NCBI RefSeq assembly: GCF_000773975.1
Contig: NZ_JRUQ01000106.1
Coordinates: forward strand, 1-34,238
Source of the DNA: Erwinia typographi
GTDB lineage: Bacteria > Pseudomonadota > Gammaproteobacteria > Enterobacterales > Enterobacteriaceae
DNA: 34,238 nucleotides
Direction: 5' to 3'
The notes under the pieces were generated by a model, which saw only the letters and a program-made list of their open reading frames with translations, was not told where the DNA came from and made no database searches. Every line of letters begins with the position of its first letter. The first letter of the stretch is position 1. Positions 7,529-15,646 of the stretch are shown piece after piece. The translations under genes were made by a program, and so were the position numbers.

Positions 7529-7861
7529 ATGGAAACTATCGCTAAACATCGCCACGCTCGTTCTTCTGCACAGAAGGTTCGCCTGGTAGCGGATCTTGTA
7601 CGCGGTAAGAAGGTGTCGCAGGCTCTGGACATTCTGACCTACACCAACAAGAAAGCGGCTGTACTGGTTAAGAAGGTCCTGGAATCTGCCATTGCTAACG
7701 CCGAACACAACGATGGCGCTGACATTGATGATCTGAAAGTCACGAAGATCTTCGTCGACGAAGGCCCAAGCATGAAGCGCATTATGCCTCGTGCAAAAGG
7801 TCGTGCAGATCGCATCCTGAAGCGCACCAGCCACATTACTGTGGTTGTGTCCGATCGCTGA
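7529..7861 (+). CDS. rplV: 50S ribosomal protein L22
   Basis: L22 has a globular domain on the 50S surface and a long beta-hairpin in the exit tunnel, the site of known macrolide-resistance deletions around MKR. 110 residues, full length; the hairpin tip [13 protein letters not shown] is intact, so no macrolide-resistance change is seen. GGAGGAAG provides a strong ribosome-binding site. Confidence 0.99.
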
Positions 7862-7878
7862 GACTCTGGAGACTAGCA

Positions 7879-8577
7879 ATGGGTCAGAAAGTACATCCTA
7901 ATGGTATTCGCCTGGGTATTGTTAAACCCTGGAACTCTACCTGGTTCGCCAATACCAAAGAATTCGCTGACAACCTGGACAGCGACTTTAAAGTACGTCA
8001 GTTCTTAACGAAAGAACTGTCAAAAGCGTCTGTATCTCGTATCGTTATCGAGCGTCCAGCTAAGAGCATCCGTGTGACTATTCACACCGCTCGCCCTGGC
8101 ATCGTTATCGGTAAGAAAGGCGAAGACGTAGAAAAACTGCGCAAGGTCGTAGCGGATATCGCTGGCGTTCCTGCACAGATCAATATCGCCGAAGTCCGTA
8201 AGCCGGAACTGGACGCTAAATTGGTTGCTGACAGCATCACTTCACAGCTGGAGCGTCGTGTGATGTTCCGTCGTGCTATGAAGCGTGCCGTACAGAACGC
8301 AATGCGTCTGGGCGCTAAAGGGATCAAAGTTGAAGTTAGTGGCCGTCTGGGTGGTGCTGAAATCGCGCGTACCGAATGGTACCGTGAAGGCCGCGTGCCG
8401 CTGCACACCCTGCGTGCTGACATTGACTACAACACCTCTGAAGCGCACACCACTTATGGTGTAATCGGCGTTAAGGTATGGATCTTCAAAGGTGAGATCC
8501 TGGGTGGTATGGCTGCTGTTGAACAACCGGAACCGGCTGCTCAACCTAAAAAGCAGCAGCGTAAAAGCCGTAAGTAA
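7879..8577 (+). CDS. rpsC: 30S ribosomal protein S3
   Basis: S3 lines the mRNA entry channel with S4 and S5 and contributes to mRNA helicase activity. 232 residues (E. coli 233). The KH-domain GxxG motif appears as VIGKKGED near residues 74-81. The C-terminal tail is short and basic and ends QRKSRK, as expected for enterobacteria. Confidence 0.99.
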   Translation: MGQKVHPNGIRLGIVKPWNSTWFANTKEFADNLDSDFKVRQFLTKELSKASVSRIVIERPAKSIRVTIHTARPGIVIGKKGEDVEKLRKVVADIAGVPAQINIAEVRKPELDAKLVADSITSQLERRVMFRRAMKRAVQNAMRLGAKGIKVEVSGRLGGAEIARTEWYREGRVPLHTLRADIDYNTSEAHTTYGVIGVKVWIFKGEILGGMAAVEQPEPAAQPKKQQRKSRK

Positions 8578-8589
8578 GGAGAGTCGCTG

Positions 8590-9000
8590 ATGTTACAACC
8601 AAAGCGTACAAAATTCCGTAAAGTGCATAAAGGCCGCAACCGTGGTCTGGCGCAGGGCACGGATGTTAGCTTCGGTACTTTCGGTTTGAAAGCTGTTGGC
8701 CGTGGTCGTCTGACCGCTCGTCAGATCGAAGCAGCACGTCGTGCTATGACCCGTGCAGTTAAGCGTCAAGGTAAAATTTGGATCCGTGTATTCCCGGACA
8801 AACCAATTACCGAGAAGCCGCTGGAAGTGCGTATGGGTAAAGGTAAAGGTAACGTGGAGTATTGGGTTGCCTTGATCCAGCCTGGTAAAGTCCTGTATGA
8901 AATGGACGGCGTACCGGAAGAGCTGGCCCGTGAAGCATTCAAGCTGGCAGCAGCAAAACTGCCTATCAAAACCACCTTTGTAACTAAGACGGTGATGTAA
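8590..9000 (+). CDS. rplP: 50S ribosomal protein L16
   Basis: L16 organises the A-site region of the 50S subunit. 136 residues, as in E. coli. Arg81 in LEVRMGKGKGN is conserved; in E. coli this residue is hydroxylated by the oxygenase RoxA (YcfD). TAAGGAG, overlapping the rpsC stop, provides the ribosome-binding site. The stop codon overlaps the rpmC start (TAATG). Confidence 0.99.
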   Translation: MLQPKRTKFRKVHKGRNRGLAQGTDVSFGTFGLKAVGRGRLTARQIEAARRAMTRAVKRQGKIWIRVFPDKPITEKPLEVRMGKGKGNVEYWVALIQPGKVLYEMDGVPEELAREAFKLAAAKLPIKTTFVTKTVM

Positions 9001-9191
9001 TGAAAGCAACAGAGCTGCGTGAAAAAAGCGTTGAAGAGCTGAACACTGAGCTGCTTAACCTTCTGCGTGAGCAGTTTAACCTGCGCATGCAGGCAGCATC
9101 CGGCCAGCTGCAACAGTCTCATCTGTTGAAGCAAGTGCGTCGTGATGTTGCACGCGTTAAGACTTTACTGACTGAGAAGGCGGGTGCGTAA
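9000..9191 (+). CDS. rpmC: 50S ribosomal protein L29
   Basis: Small helical-hairpin protein next to L23 at the tunnel exit. 63 residues, full length, starting MKATELREKSVEEL. It overlaps both neighbours by one base (TAATG at each junction), a sign of strict translational coupling with rplP and rpsQ. Confidence 0.99.
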   Translation: MKATELREKSVEELNTELLNLLREQFNLRMQAASGQLQQSHLLKQVRRDVARVKTLLTEKAGA

Positions 9192-9445
9192 TGACCGATA
9201 AAATCCGTACTCTGCAAGGTCGTGTGACTAGTGACAAAATGGAGAAATCCATGGTTGTTGCTATCGAACGTTTTGTGAAACACCCTATCTACGGGAAGTT
9301 CATTAAGCGTACGACTAAACTGCACGTACATGACGAGAACAACGAATGCGGGATTGGCGACGTGGTTGAAATCCGCGAATGTCGCCCGCTGTCCAAGACC
9401 AAGTCCTGGACGCTGGTTCGCGTTGTAGAGAAAGCGATTCTGTAA
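9191..9445 (+). CDS. rpsQ: 30S ribosomal protein S17
   Basis: Last gene of the S10 operon. S17 is an OB-fold protein binding helix 11 of 16S rRNA early in assembly. 84 residues, as in E. coli. It ends with two successive stop codons (TAA TAG) shortly before the operon terminator. Confidence 0.99.
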   Translation: MTDKIRTLQGRVTSDKMEKSMVVAIERFVKHPIYGKFIKRTTKLHVHDENNECGIGDVVEIRECRPLSKTKSWTLVRVVEKAIL

Positions 9446-9472
9446 TAGAATCTGCGCTCTCTAAAAAATAAG

Positions 9473-9503
9473 ATAAACGGCTCGTACGGGCCGTTTATTT
9501 TTT
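9473..9503 (+). terminator. Terminator of the S10 operon
   Basis: An 11-bp stem (9473-9483 with 9488-9498, one G-T pair) with a 4-nt loop GTAC is followed by a run of T (9498-9503). It separates the S10 operon from the spc promoter. Confidence 0.93.
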
Positions 9504-9527
9504 CTACCCATATGCGAGATGCGGTGT

Positions 9528-9533
9528 TATAAT
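9528..9533 (+). promoter_or_regulatory. spc operon promoter (-10 element)
   Basis: TATAAT at 9528-9533 followed by GCTGCGCCC, a GC-rich discriminator, in the place of the known E. coli spc promoter. The -35 is not clear; the expected position falls just after the T run of the S10 terminator. The untranslated leader up to rplN would be about 70 nt. Confidence 0.75.
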
Positions 9534-9612
9534 GCTGCGCCCTCAATTATGGGGCTTTTATACGACCTGAATCAGGTCCCGAAGTAGTAGTTGACATTAG
9601 CGGAGCACTAAA

Positions 9613-9984
9613 ATGATCCAAGAACAGACTATGCTGAACGTCGCCGACAACTCCGGTGCACGTCGCGTAATGTGTATCAAGGTTCTGGGTGGCTCGCACC
9701 GTCGCTACGCAGGCGTAGGCGATATCATCAAAATTACCATCAAGGAAGCGATTCCTCGCGGTAAGGTTAAGAAAGGTGATGTGCTGAAAGCGGTAGTGGT
9801 GCGCACCAGGAAGGGTGTTCGTCGCCCGGACGGTTCTGTCATTCGCTTCGATGGTAATGCATGCGTTATTTTAAACAATAACAGTGAGCAGCCTATCGGA
9901 ACGCGTATTTTTGGGCCGGTAACTCGTGAACTTCGTACTGAAAAGTTCATGAAAATTATCTCTCTGGCACCAGAAGTACTCTAA
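9613..9984 (+). CDS. rplN: 50S ribosomal protein L14
   Basis: First gene of the spc operon. L14 forms bridges B5 and B8 with 16S rRNA and is the docking site of the silencing factor RsfS. 123 residues, as in E. coli, from MIQEQTMLNVADNSGAR to SLAPEVL. A GCGGAGC sequence precedes the ATG. Confidence 0.99.
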   Translation: MIQEQTMLNVADNSGARRVMCIKVLGGSHRRYAGVGDIIKITIKEAIPRGKVKKGDVLKAVVVRTRKGVRRPDGSVIRFDGNACVILNNNSEQPIGTRIFGPVTRELRTEKFMKIISLAPEVL

Positions 9985-9994
9985 GGAGCGAAAA

Positions 9995-10309
9995 ATGGCA
10001 GCTAAAATCCGTCGCGATGACGAAGTTATCGTGCTGACCGGCAAAGATAAAGGTAAGCGCGGTAAAGTTAAGAACGTCCTGTCTTCTGGCAAGGTTATTG
10101 TTGAAGGTATCAATCTGGTTAAGAAACATCAGAAGCCGGTCCCGGCCCTGAACCAACCAGGTGGCATCGTTGAAAAGGAAGCTGCTCTGCAGGTTTCAAA
10201 CGTTGCGCTTTACAACAGTGCCACCGGCAAGGCGGACCGTGTAGGCTTTAGATTCGAAGACGGCAAAAAAGTCCGTTTCTTCAAGTCTAACAGCGAAACT
10301 ATCAAGTAA
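9995..10309 (+). CDS. rplX: 50S ribosomal protein L24
   Basis: L24 is an assembly initiator that binds the 5' region of 23S rRNA and sits near the tunnel exit. 104 residues, full length, with the N-terminal KOW-type motif (DDEVIVLTGKDKGKRGKV). TAAGGAG at the rplN stop gives close coupling. Confidence 0.99.
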   Translation: MAAKIRRDDEVIVLTGKDKGKRGKVKNVLSSGKVIVEGINLVKKHQKPVPALNQPGGIVEKEAALQVSNVALYNSATGKADRVGFRFEDGKKVRFFKSNSETIK

Positions 10310-10315
10310 TTTGGA

Positions 10316-10347
10316 GTAGTACGATGGCGAAACTGCATGATTACTAC
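10316..10347 (+). promoter_or_regulatory. S8 translational repressor site at the rplE start
   Basis: GTAGTA (10316-10321) pairs with TACTAC (10342-10347) and ATG (10324-10326, the rplE start codon) pairs with CAT (10336-10338), with a small asymmetric internal loop CG/GAT between the two helices. In E. coli this RNA imitates the S8 site on 16S rRNA helix 21; S8 bound here hides the rplE start and controls the downstream spc genes. The pairing is visible in the sequence; S8 binding is by homology. Confidence 0.75.
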
Positions 10348-10863
10348 AAAGACGAAGTAGTTAAAAAACTCATGACTGAGTTTAGCTACAATTCTGTCAT
10401 GCAAGTCCCTCGGGTCGAGAAGATCACCCTGAATATGGGTGTGGGTGAAGCGATCGCTGACAAGAAACTGCTGGATAACGCAGCAGCCGATCTGGCAGCA
10501 ATCTCCGGTCAAAAACCGTTTATCACCAAAGCACGCAAATCAGTTGCAGGCTTCAAAATCCGTCAGGGCTATCCGATCGGCTGTAAAGTAACTCTGCGTG
10601 GCGAACGCATGTGGGAGTTCTTTGAGCGTCTGATTTCTATTGCTGTTCCACGTATTCGTGACTTCCGTGGCCTGTCCACTAAGTCATTCGATGGTCGTGG
10701 CAACTACAGCATGGGCGTTCGTGAGCAGATCATCTTCCCAGAGATCGACTATGACAAAGTCGACCGCGTTCGTGGTTTGGATATCACCATTACCACTACT
10801 GCGAAATCTGATGATGAAGGCCGCGCACTTTTGGCTGCTTTTAACTTCCCGTTCCGCAAGTAA
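10324..10863 (+). CDS. rplE: 50S ribosomal protein L5
   Basis: L5 binds 5S rRNA in the central protuberance and touches S13/S19 across the interface. 179 residues, as in E. coli; conserved KITLNMGVGEA and the C-terminal TTAKSDDEGRALL are clear. The start codon lies inside the S8 target hairpin, making this the control point of the spc operon. Confidence 0.99.
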   Translation: MAKLHDYYKDEVVKKLMTEFSYNSVMQVPRVEKITLNMGVGEAIADKKLLDNAAADLAAISGQKPFITKARKSVAGFKIRQGYPIGCKVTLRGERMWEFFERLISIAVPRIRDFRGLSTKSFDGRGNYSMGVREQIIFPEIDYDKVDRVRGLDITITTTAKSDDEGRALLAAFNFPFRK

Positions 10864-10876
10864 GGCAGGGTTACTG

Positions 10877-11182
10877 ATGGCTAAGCAATCAATGAAAGCA
10901 CGCGAAGTTGTTCGCGTGAAACTGGCTGAAAAGTACCGCGCAAAACGCGAGGAACTGAAGGCTATCATTTCAAGTGTGAACTCATCCGACGAAGCTCGTT
11001 GGGATGCTGTTCTCAAGCTGCAAACTCTGCCGCGTGATTCCAGCCCGTCTCGTCAGCGTAAGCGCTGCCGCCAAACTGGCCGTCCACATGGTTATGTGGG
11101 CAAATTCGGGTTGAGCCGTATTAAGCTTCGTGAAGCCGCAATGCGCGGTGAAGTACCTGGCTTGAAAAAGGCTAGCTGGTAA
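10877..11182 (+). CDS. rpsN: 30S ribosomal protein S14
   Basis: S14 is a late-assembling protein of the 30S head. 101 residues, the long zinc-free form: the CxxC pairs of the short zinc-binding form are absent, and the C-terminal half carries RKRCRQTGRPHG. I set the start at the ATG at 10877 (MAKQSMKAREV); the reading frame is open further upstream inside rplE, but that part is an out-of-frame shadow. Confidence 0.98.
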   Translation: MAKQSMKAREVVRVKLAEKYRAKREELKAIISSVNSSDEARWDAVLKLQTLPRDSSPSRQRKRCRQTGRPHGYVGKFGLSRIKLREAAMRGEVPGLKKASW

Positions 11183-11212
11183 TTACCAATTGAATCACGG
11201 GAGTAAAGACAG

Positions 11213-11605
11213 ATGAGCATGCAAGATCCGATCGCGGATATGCTGACCCGTATCCGTAACGGTCAATCCGCGAATAAAGTAGCGGTCACCATGCCTTCCT
11301 CCAAGCTGAAAGTGGCAGTTGCCAACGTGCTGAAGGAAGAAGGTTATATTGAAGAATTTAAAATCGAAGGCGACACCAAGCCAGAACTGGAACTGACTCT
11401 TAAGTATTTCCAGGGCAAGGCGGTGGTAGAAAGCATTCAGCGTGTTAGTCGTCCAGGTCTGCGTATCTACAAACGCAAAGACGAACTGCCAAAAGTTATG
11501 GCAGGACTGGGTATCGCTGTTGTTTCTACCTCTAAAGGTGTTATGACCGATCGTGCAGCGCGCCAGGCTGGTCTTGGTGGCGAAATTATCTGCTACGTAG
11601 CTTAA
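11213..11605 (+). CDS. rpsH: 30S ribosomal protein S8, operon repressor
   Basis: S8 organises the central domain of 16S rRNA and, when free, represses the spc operon at the rplE start. 130 residues, full length; the RNA-binding C-terminal motif VSTSKGVMTDRAARQAGLGG is conserved. A GGGAG sequence lies before the ATG. Confidence 0.99.
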   Translation: MSMQDPIADMLTRIRNGQSANKVAVTMPSSKLKVAVANVLKEEGYIEEFKIEGDTKPELELTLKYFQGKAVVESIQRVSRPGLRIYKRKDELPKVMAGLGIAVVSTSKGVMTDRAARQAGLGGEIICYVA

Positions 11606-11615
11606 GGAGGAATTT

Positions 11616-12149
11616 ATGTCTCGTGTTGCTAAAGCACCTGTCGTGATTCCTGCCGGCGTAGAGGTAAAACTCAACGGTCAGGTTATCTCGATTAAAGGTA
11701 AAAACGGCGAGCTGACTCGTACTCTGAACAATGCTGTAGAAGTTAAGCATGCAGACAACGCCCTTACTTTCGCTCCGCGCGAAGGTTTTGTGGATGGTTG
11801 GGCGCAGGCTGGTACTTCTCGTGCACTGCTCAACGGTATGGTTATCGGTGTTACCGAAGGCTTCTCTAAGAAGTTGCAGCTGGTTGGTGTAGGTTATCGT
11901 GCAGCCGTTAAAGGCAACGTGGTGAACTTAGCATTAGGCTTCTCTCACCCTGTTGACCATGAGCTGCCAGCCGGCGTCACTGCTGAATGTCCGAGTCAGA
12001 CTGAAATCGTGCTGAAAGGCGCTGATAAGCAGCTGATCGGTCAGGTAGCAGCAGACCTGCGCGCCTACCGTCGTCCTGAGCCTTACAAAGGCAAGGGTGT
12101 TCGTTACGCCGACGAAGTCGTGCGTACCAAAGAGGCTAAGAAGAAGTAA
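11616..12149 (+). CDS. rplF: 50S ribosomal protein L6
   Basis: L6 sits at the base of the L7/L12 stalk near the sarcin-ricin loop. 177 residues, two similar alpha/beta domains, conserved C-terminal YKGKGVRYADE. TAAGGAGGA overlaps the rpsH stop and is one of the strongest ribosome-binding sites in the window. Confidence 0.99.
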   Translation: MSRVAKAPVVIPAGVEVKLNGQVISIKGKNGELTRTLNNAVEVKHADNALTFAPREGFVDGWAQAGTSRALLNGMVIGVTEGFSKKLQLVGVGYRAAVKGNVVNLALGFSHPVDHELPAGVTAECPSQTEIVLKGADKQLIGQVAADLRAYRRPEPYKGKGVRYADEVVRTKEAKKK

Positions 12150-12158
12150 GGTAACACT

Positions 12159-12512
12159 ATGGATAAGAAATCTGCTCGTATCCGTCGTGCGACCCGCGCA
12201 CGCCGCAAGCTCAAAGAGCTGGGTGCAACTCGCCTGGTGGTACATCGTACCCCGCGTCATATTTACGCACAGGTAATTGCTCCGAATGGTTCTGAAATCC
12301 TGGTCGCTGCTTCTACAGTAGAAAAAGCAATCGGTGAGCAACTGAAGTACACAGGAAACAAAGACGCCGCTGCAGCCGTTGGTAAAGCAGTTGCTGAGCG
12401 CGCAATCGAAAAAGGCATCAAAAGTGTTTCTTTCGACCGTTCTGGTTTCCAATATCATGGTCGTGTCCAGGCACTGGCAGATGCTGCCCGTGAAGCTGGC
12501 CTACAGTTCTAA
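12159..12512 (+). CDS. rplR: 50S ribosomal protein L18
   Basis: L18 binds 5S rRNA with L5 and L25. 117 residues as in E. coli, with an Arg-rich N-terminus (RIRRATRARRK) and conserved FDRSGFQYHGRVQALADAAR at the C-terminus. rpsE starts 14 nt after the stop. Confidence 0.99.
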   Translation: MDKKSARIRRATRARRKLKELGATRLVVHRTPRHIYAQVIAPNGSEILVAASTVEKAIGEQLKYTGNKDAAAAVGKAVAERAIEKGIKSVSFDRSGFQYHGRVQALADAAREAGLQF

Positions 12513-12526
12513 GGTAGAGGTGTAAG

Positions 12527-13027
12527 ATGGCACACATCGAAAAACAAGCTGGCGAACTGCAGGAAAAGCTGATCGCGGTAAATCGCGTATCTAAAACCGT
12601 AAAAGGCGGTCGTATCTTCTCCTTCACTGCTCTGACAGTAGTAGGCGACGGTAACGGTCGTATCGGTTTTGGTTACGGAAAAGCGCGTGAAGTTCCAGCA
12701 GCGATCCAGAAAGCGATGGAAAAAGCTCGTCGCAATATGATTAACGTCGCGCTGAACAACGGCACCCTGCAGCACCCTGTTAAAGGCGTGCACACAGGTT
12801 CTCGCGTGTTCATGCAGCCGGCTTCTGAAGGTACCGGTATCATTGCCGGCGGTGCAATGCGCGCCGTTCTGGAAGTCGCTGGGGTTCATAACGTTTTGGC
12901 TAAAGCCTACGGTTCCACTAACCCGATTAACGTGGTTCGTGCAACGCTGGATGGCCTGGCCAACATGAATTCCCCAGAAATGGTCGCTGCCAAGCGTGGC
13001 AAATCCGTTGAAGACATTCTGGGGTAA
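12527..13027 (+). CDS. rpsE: 30S ribosomal protein S5
   Basis: S5 helps form the mRNA entry and decoding region with S4. 166 residues (E. coli 167). The N-terminal dsRBD-like domain is complete; the loop around residues 20-28 (VSKTVKGG), where spectinomycin-resistance changes occur in E. coli, is of the usual type. The stop codon overlaps an ATG (TAATG), but the real rpmD start is 5 nt further. Confidence 0.99.
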   Translation: MAHIEKQAGELQEKLIAVNRVSKTVKGGRIFSFTALTVVGDGNGRIGFGYGKAREVPAAIQKAMEKARRNMINVALNNGTLQHPVKGVHTGSRVFMQPASEGTGIIAGGAMRAVLEVAGVHNVLAKAYGSTNPINVVRATLDGLANMNSPEMVAAKRGKSVEDILG

Positions 13028-13032
13028 TGACC

Positions 13033-13212
13033 ATGGCTAAGACTATTAAGATTACACAAACCCGCAGTTCGATCGGACGTTTGCCGAAACACAAGGCAAC
13101 GCTGCTTGGCCTGGGTCTGCGTCGTATTAACCACACCGTAGAGCGTGAAGATACGCCAGCTGTACGCGGTATGGTTAACGCGATTTCCTACATGGTTAAA
13201 GTGGAGGAGTAA
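13033..13212 (+). CDS. rpmD: 50S ribosomal protein L30
   Basis: Small surface protein of the 50S subunit. 59 residues with the ATG at 13033 (MAKTIKITQTRSS), as in E. coli. An in-frame ATG at 13027 overlapping the rpsE stop would add Met-Thr; I prefer 13033 from the family start, but both may be used because the ribosome-binding site (CTGGGG at 13019-13024) is within reach of each. Confidence 0.97.
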   Translation: MAKTIKITQTRSSIGRLPKHKATLLGLGLRRINHTVEREDTPAVRGMVNAISYMVKVEE

Positions 13213-13215
13213 CAG

Positions 13216-13650
13216 ATGCGTTTAAATACTCTGTCTCCGGCCGAAGGGTCTAAGCGCGCGACTAAACGTTTGGGTCGCGGTATTGGTTCTGGCCTCGGTA
13301 AAACCGGTGGTCGTGGTCACAAAGGTCAGAACTCTCGTTCTGGCGGTGGCGTACGTCGCGGCTTTGAAGGTGGTCAGATGCCTCTGTACCGTCGTCTGCC
13401 AAAATTTGGTTTTACCTCTCGCAAAGCAATGGTTACGGCAGAAGTTCGTCTGTCTGACCTGGCGAAGGTTGAAGGCGGGATTGCCGACCTGAACACGCTG
13501 AAAGCGGCCAACATTATCGGTATTCAGATTGAATTCGCTAAAGTTATTCTGTCTGGCGAAGTTTCTGCTCCGGTAACGATCCGTGGTCTGCGTGTCACTA
13601 AAGGCGCTCGTGCTGCAATCGAAGCTGCTGGCGGTAAAATTGAGGAATAA
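13216..13650 (+). CDS. rplO: 50S ribosomal protein L15
   Basis: L15 is a late-assembly protein with a long Gly/Arg-rich N-terminal extension buried in 23S rRNA (visible as residues 20-50). 144 residues, as in E. coli. Only 3 nt separate it from rpmD; GTGGAGGAG at the end of rpmD acts as its ribosome-binding site. Confidence 0.99.
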   Translation: MRLNTLSPAEGSKRATKRLGRGIGSGLGKTGGRGHKGQNSRSGGGVRRGFEGGQMPLYRRLPKFGFTSRKAMVTAEVRLSDLAKVEGGIADLNTLKAANIIGIQIEFAKVILSGEVSAPVTIRGLRVTKGARAAIEAAGGKIEE

Positions 13651-13657
13651 GTAGCAG

Positions 13658-14989
13658 ATGGCTAAGCAACCAGGATTAGATTTTCAAAGTGCCAAGGGTG
13701 GTTTTGGCGAGCTAAAACGCAGACTTCTGTTTGTGATTGGTGCGCTGATTGTTTTCCGCATTGGTTCTTTTATTCCGATCCCTGGTATCGATGCCACTGT
13801 ACTTGCCAAACTGCTTGAGCAACAGCGTGGCACCATCATTGAAATGTTCAACATGTTCTCTGGTGGTGCTCTTAGTCGTGCTTCTATCTTTGCTCTGGGT
13901 ATTATGCCGTACATCTCGGCCTCTATTATTATCCAGCTGCTGACGGTGGTTCATCCCGCGTTAGCTGAAATCAAGAAAGAAGGGGAGGCTGGCCGTCGTA
14001 AGATTAGTCAGTACACCCGCTACGCGACGCTGGTCTTAGGGATATTTCAGTCGGTCGGTATTGCTACCGGTTTACCGAATATGCCTGGAATGCAGGGCCT
14101 GGTGTTAAATCCAGGCCTCGCTTTCTACTTTACCGCTGTTGTCAGCCTGGTTACCGGGACAATGTTCCTGATGTGGCTGGGTGAACAGATTACTGAACGA
14201 GGTATCGGCAACGGTATTTCAATCATAATCTTCGCTGGTATCGTTGCGGGATTGCCGCCGGCCGTTGGCCATACTATCGAGCAGGCAAGGCAAGGCGACC
14301 TGCACTTCCTCCTGTTGCTGTTGGTTGCAGTTCTTGTATTTGCAGTGACCTTCTTCGTTGTTTACGTTGAGCGTGGTCAACGCCGCATTGTGGTGAACTA
14401 TGCGAAACGTCAGCAAGGCCGTCGTGTCTATGCTGCACAGAGCACACATTTACCGCTGAAAGTGAACATGGCTGGGGTTATCCCAGCAATTTTTGCTTCC
14501 AGCATCATTCTGTTCCCGGCGACCATCGCTTCATGGTTCGGGGGCGGTACCGGTTGGAACTGGCTGACGACTATTTCAATGTATTTGCAGCCCGGACAAC
14601 CGCTTTATGTGCTACTCTATGCGACTGCAATCATCTTCTTCTGTTTCTTTTATACAGCGCTGGTTTTCAACCCGCGTGAAACAGCAGATAACCTGAAGAA
14701 GTCCGGTGCATTTGTACCAGGAATTCGTCCGGGAGAACAGACGGCGAAGTATATCGATAAAGTAATGACCCGCCTGACTTTAGTCGGTGCGCTCTACATT
14801 ACTTTCATCTGCCTGATCCCGGAGTTCATGCGTGATGCGATGAAAGTCCCATTCTACTTTGGCGGTACATCACTGCTGATCGTAGTGGTTGTCATCATGG
14901 ACTTTATGGCTCAAGTGCAAACTCTGATGATGTCTAGTCAGTACGAGTCTGCATTGAAGAAAGCAAACCTGAAAGGCTACGGCCGTTAA
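13658..14989 (+). CDS. secY: Protein translocase subunit SecY
   Basis: Central channel of the SecYEG translocon in the inner membrane, moving proteins out with SecA or inserting them with SRP/FtsY. 443 residues, as in E. coli, with ten hydrophobic segments expected for the family. Visible are the first membrane helix (around residues 22-40), the plug region after it, and the cytosolic loop NPRETADNLKKSGAFVPGIR used by SecA and ribosomes. Only 7 nt separate it from rplO. The signal peptide of the chitinase implies that product as a client. Confidence 0.99.
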   Translation: MAKQPGLDFQSAKGGFGELKRRLLFVIGALIVFRIGSFIPIPGIDATVLAKLLEQQRGTIIEMFNMFSGGALSRASIFALGIMPYISASIIIQLLTVVHPALAEIKKEGEAGRRKISQYTRYATLVLGIFQSVGIATGLPNMPGMQGLVLNPGLAFYFTAVVSLVTGTMFLMWLGEQITERGIGNGISIIIFAGIVAGLPPAVGHTIEQARQGDLHFLLLLLVAVLVFAVTFFVVYVERGQRRIVVNYAKRQQGRRVYAAQSTHLPLKVNMAGVIPAIFASSIILFPATIASWFGGGTGWNWLTTISMYLQPGQPLYVLLYATAIIFFCFFYTALVFNPRETADNLKKSGAFVPGIRPGEQTAKYIDKVMTRLTLVGALYITFICLIPEFMRDAMKVPFYFGGTSLLIVVVVIMDFMAQVQTLMMSSQYESALKKANLKGYGR

Positions 14990-15020
14990 TCAGGCGCTTC
15001 AGAAGTTACGGAGAGTAAAA

Positions 15021-15137
15021 ATGAAAGTTCGTGCTTCCGTCAAGAAATTATGTCGTAACTGCAAAATCGTCCGTCGTGATGGTGTCGTACGTGTGATTTG
15101 CAGCGCCGAGCCTAAGCATAAACAGCGTCAGGGCTAA
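15021..15137 (+). CDS. rpmJ: 50S ribosomal protein L36
   Basis: A 38-residue zinc-ribbon protein, MKVRASVKKLCRNCK ... KHKQRQG. The zinc ligands C11, C14, C27 and H33 are all present, so this is the zinc-dependent (C+) form. Preceded by CGGAGAG. Last gene of the spc operon, 31 nt after secY. Confidence 0.98.
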   Translation: MKVRASVKKLCRNCKIVRRDGVVRVICSAEPKHKQRQG

Positions 15138-15145
15138 TATTTTTC

Positions 15146-15174
15146 TTGCAAAGTCGGGTTGAGCTGGCTAGATT
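15146..15174 (+). promoter_or_regulatory. Alpha operon promoter
   Basis: TTGCAA (15146-15151) and TAGATT (15169-15174) with 17 bp spacing, in the place where the E. coli alpha promoter lies. The -10 overlaps a 7-bp inverted repeat (15164-15170 with 15174-15180) that, when transcribed from upstream, could form a weak terminator for the spc operon, being followed by CAATCTTTT. Confidence 0.6.
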
Positions 15175-15197
15175 AGCCAGCCAATCTTTTGTGTGTC

Positions 15198-15285
15198 TGT
15201 GCGTTTCCATTTGAGTATCCTGAAAACGGGCTTTTCGGCATGGGACGCATTAGTAATTAAATAGGAGTGCATAGTGGCCCGTATA
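15198..15285 (+). promoter_or_regulatory. Alpha operon S4-binding pseudoknot (ribosome-binding region of rpsM)
   Basis: The leader can form the long helix of the E. coli alpha mRNA: CCAT (15207-15210) with ATGG (15240-15243), T-G and T-A pairs, a bulged T15204, then TGCG (15200-15203) with CGCA (15246-15249), plus an inner hairpin GAAAA (15222-15226) with TTTTC (15232-15236). In E. coli, S4 binds this folded region, which includes the rpsM start, and traps the ribosome in an inactive state. Confidence 0.8.
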
Positions 15286-15630
15286 GCAGGCATTAACATT
15301 CCTGATCATAAACATACCGTTATTGCTCTGACTGCAATCTTCGGTATCGGCAAGACGCGTTCACAGGCTATCTGTGCAACAACCGGTATTGCTGAAAATG
15401 TTAAGATCAGTGAGCTGTCTGAAGAACAAATCGACATTCTGCGTGATGCAGTTTCAAAATTTGTTGTTGAAGGCGATCTGCGTCGTGAAGTCACCCTGAG
15501 CATCAAGCGTCTTATGGACCTTGGTTGCTATCGTGGTTTACGTCATCGTCGTGGTCTCCCGGTGCGCGGTCAGCGTACTAAGACCAACGCACGTACCCGT
15601 AAGGGTCCGCGTAAACCGATCAAGAAATAA
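15274..15630 (+). CDS. rpsM: 30S ribosomal protein S13
   Basis: S13 in the 30S head contacts P-site tRNA through its basic tail (ending GPRKPIKK) and L5 across bridge B1b. 118 residues, as in E. coli. The start is GTG (15274), with AGGAG 6 nt upstream, inside the S4-controlled pseudoknot; the protein begins MARIAGINIPDHKH. Confidence 0.99.
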   Translation: MARIAGINIPDHKHTVIALTAIFGIGKTRSQAICATTGIAENVKISELSEEQIDILRDAVSKFVVEGDLRREVTLSIKRLMDLGCYRGLRHRRGLPVRGQRTKTNARTRKGPRKPIKK

Positions 15631-15646
15631 TCGGGGTGATTGAATA

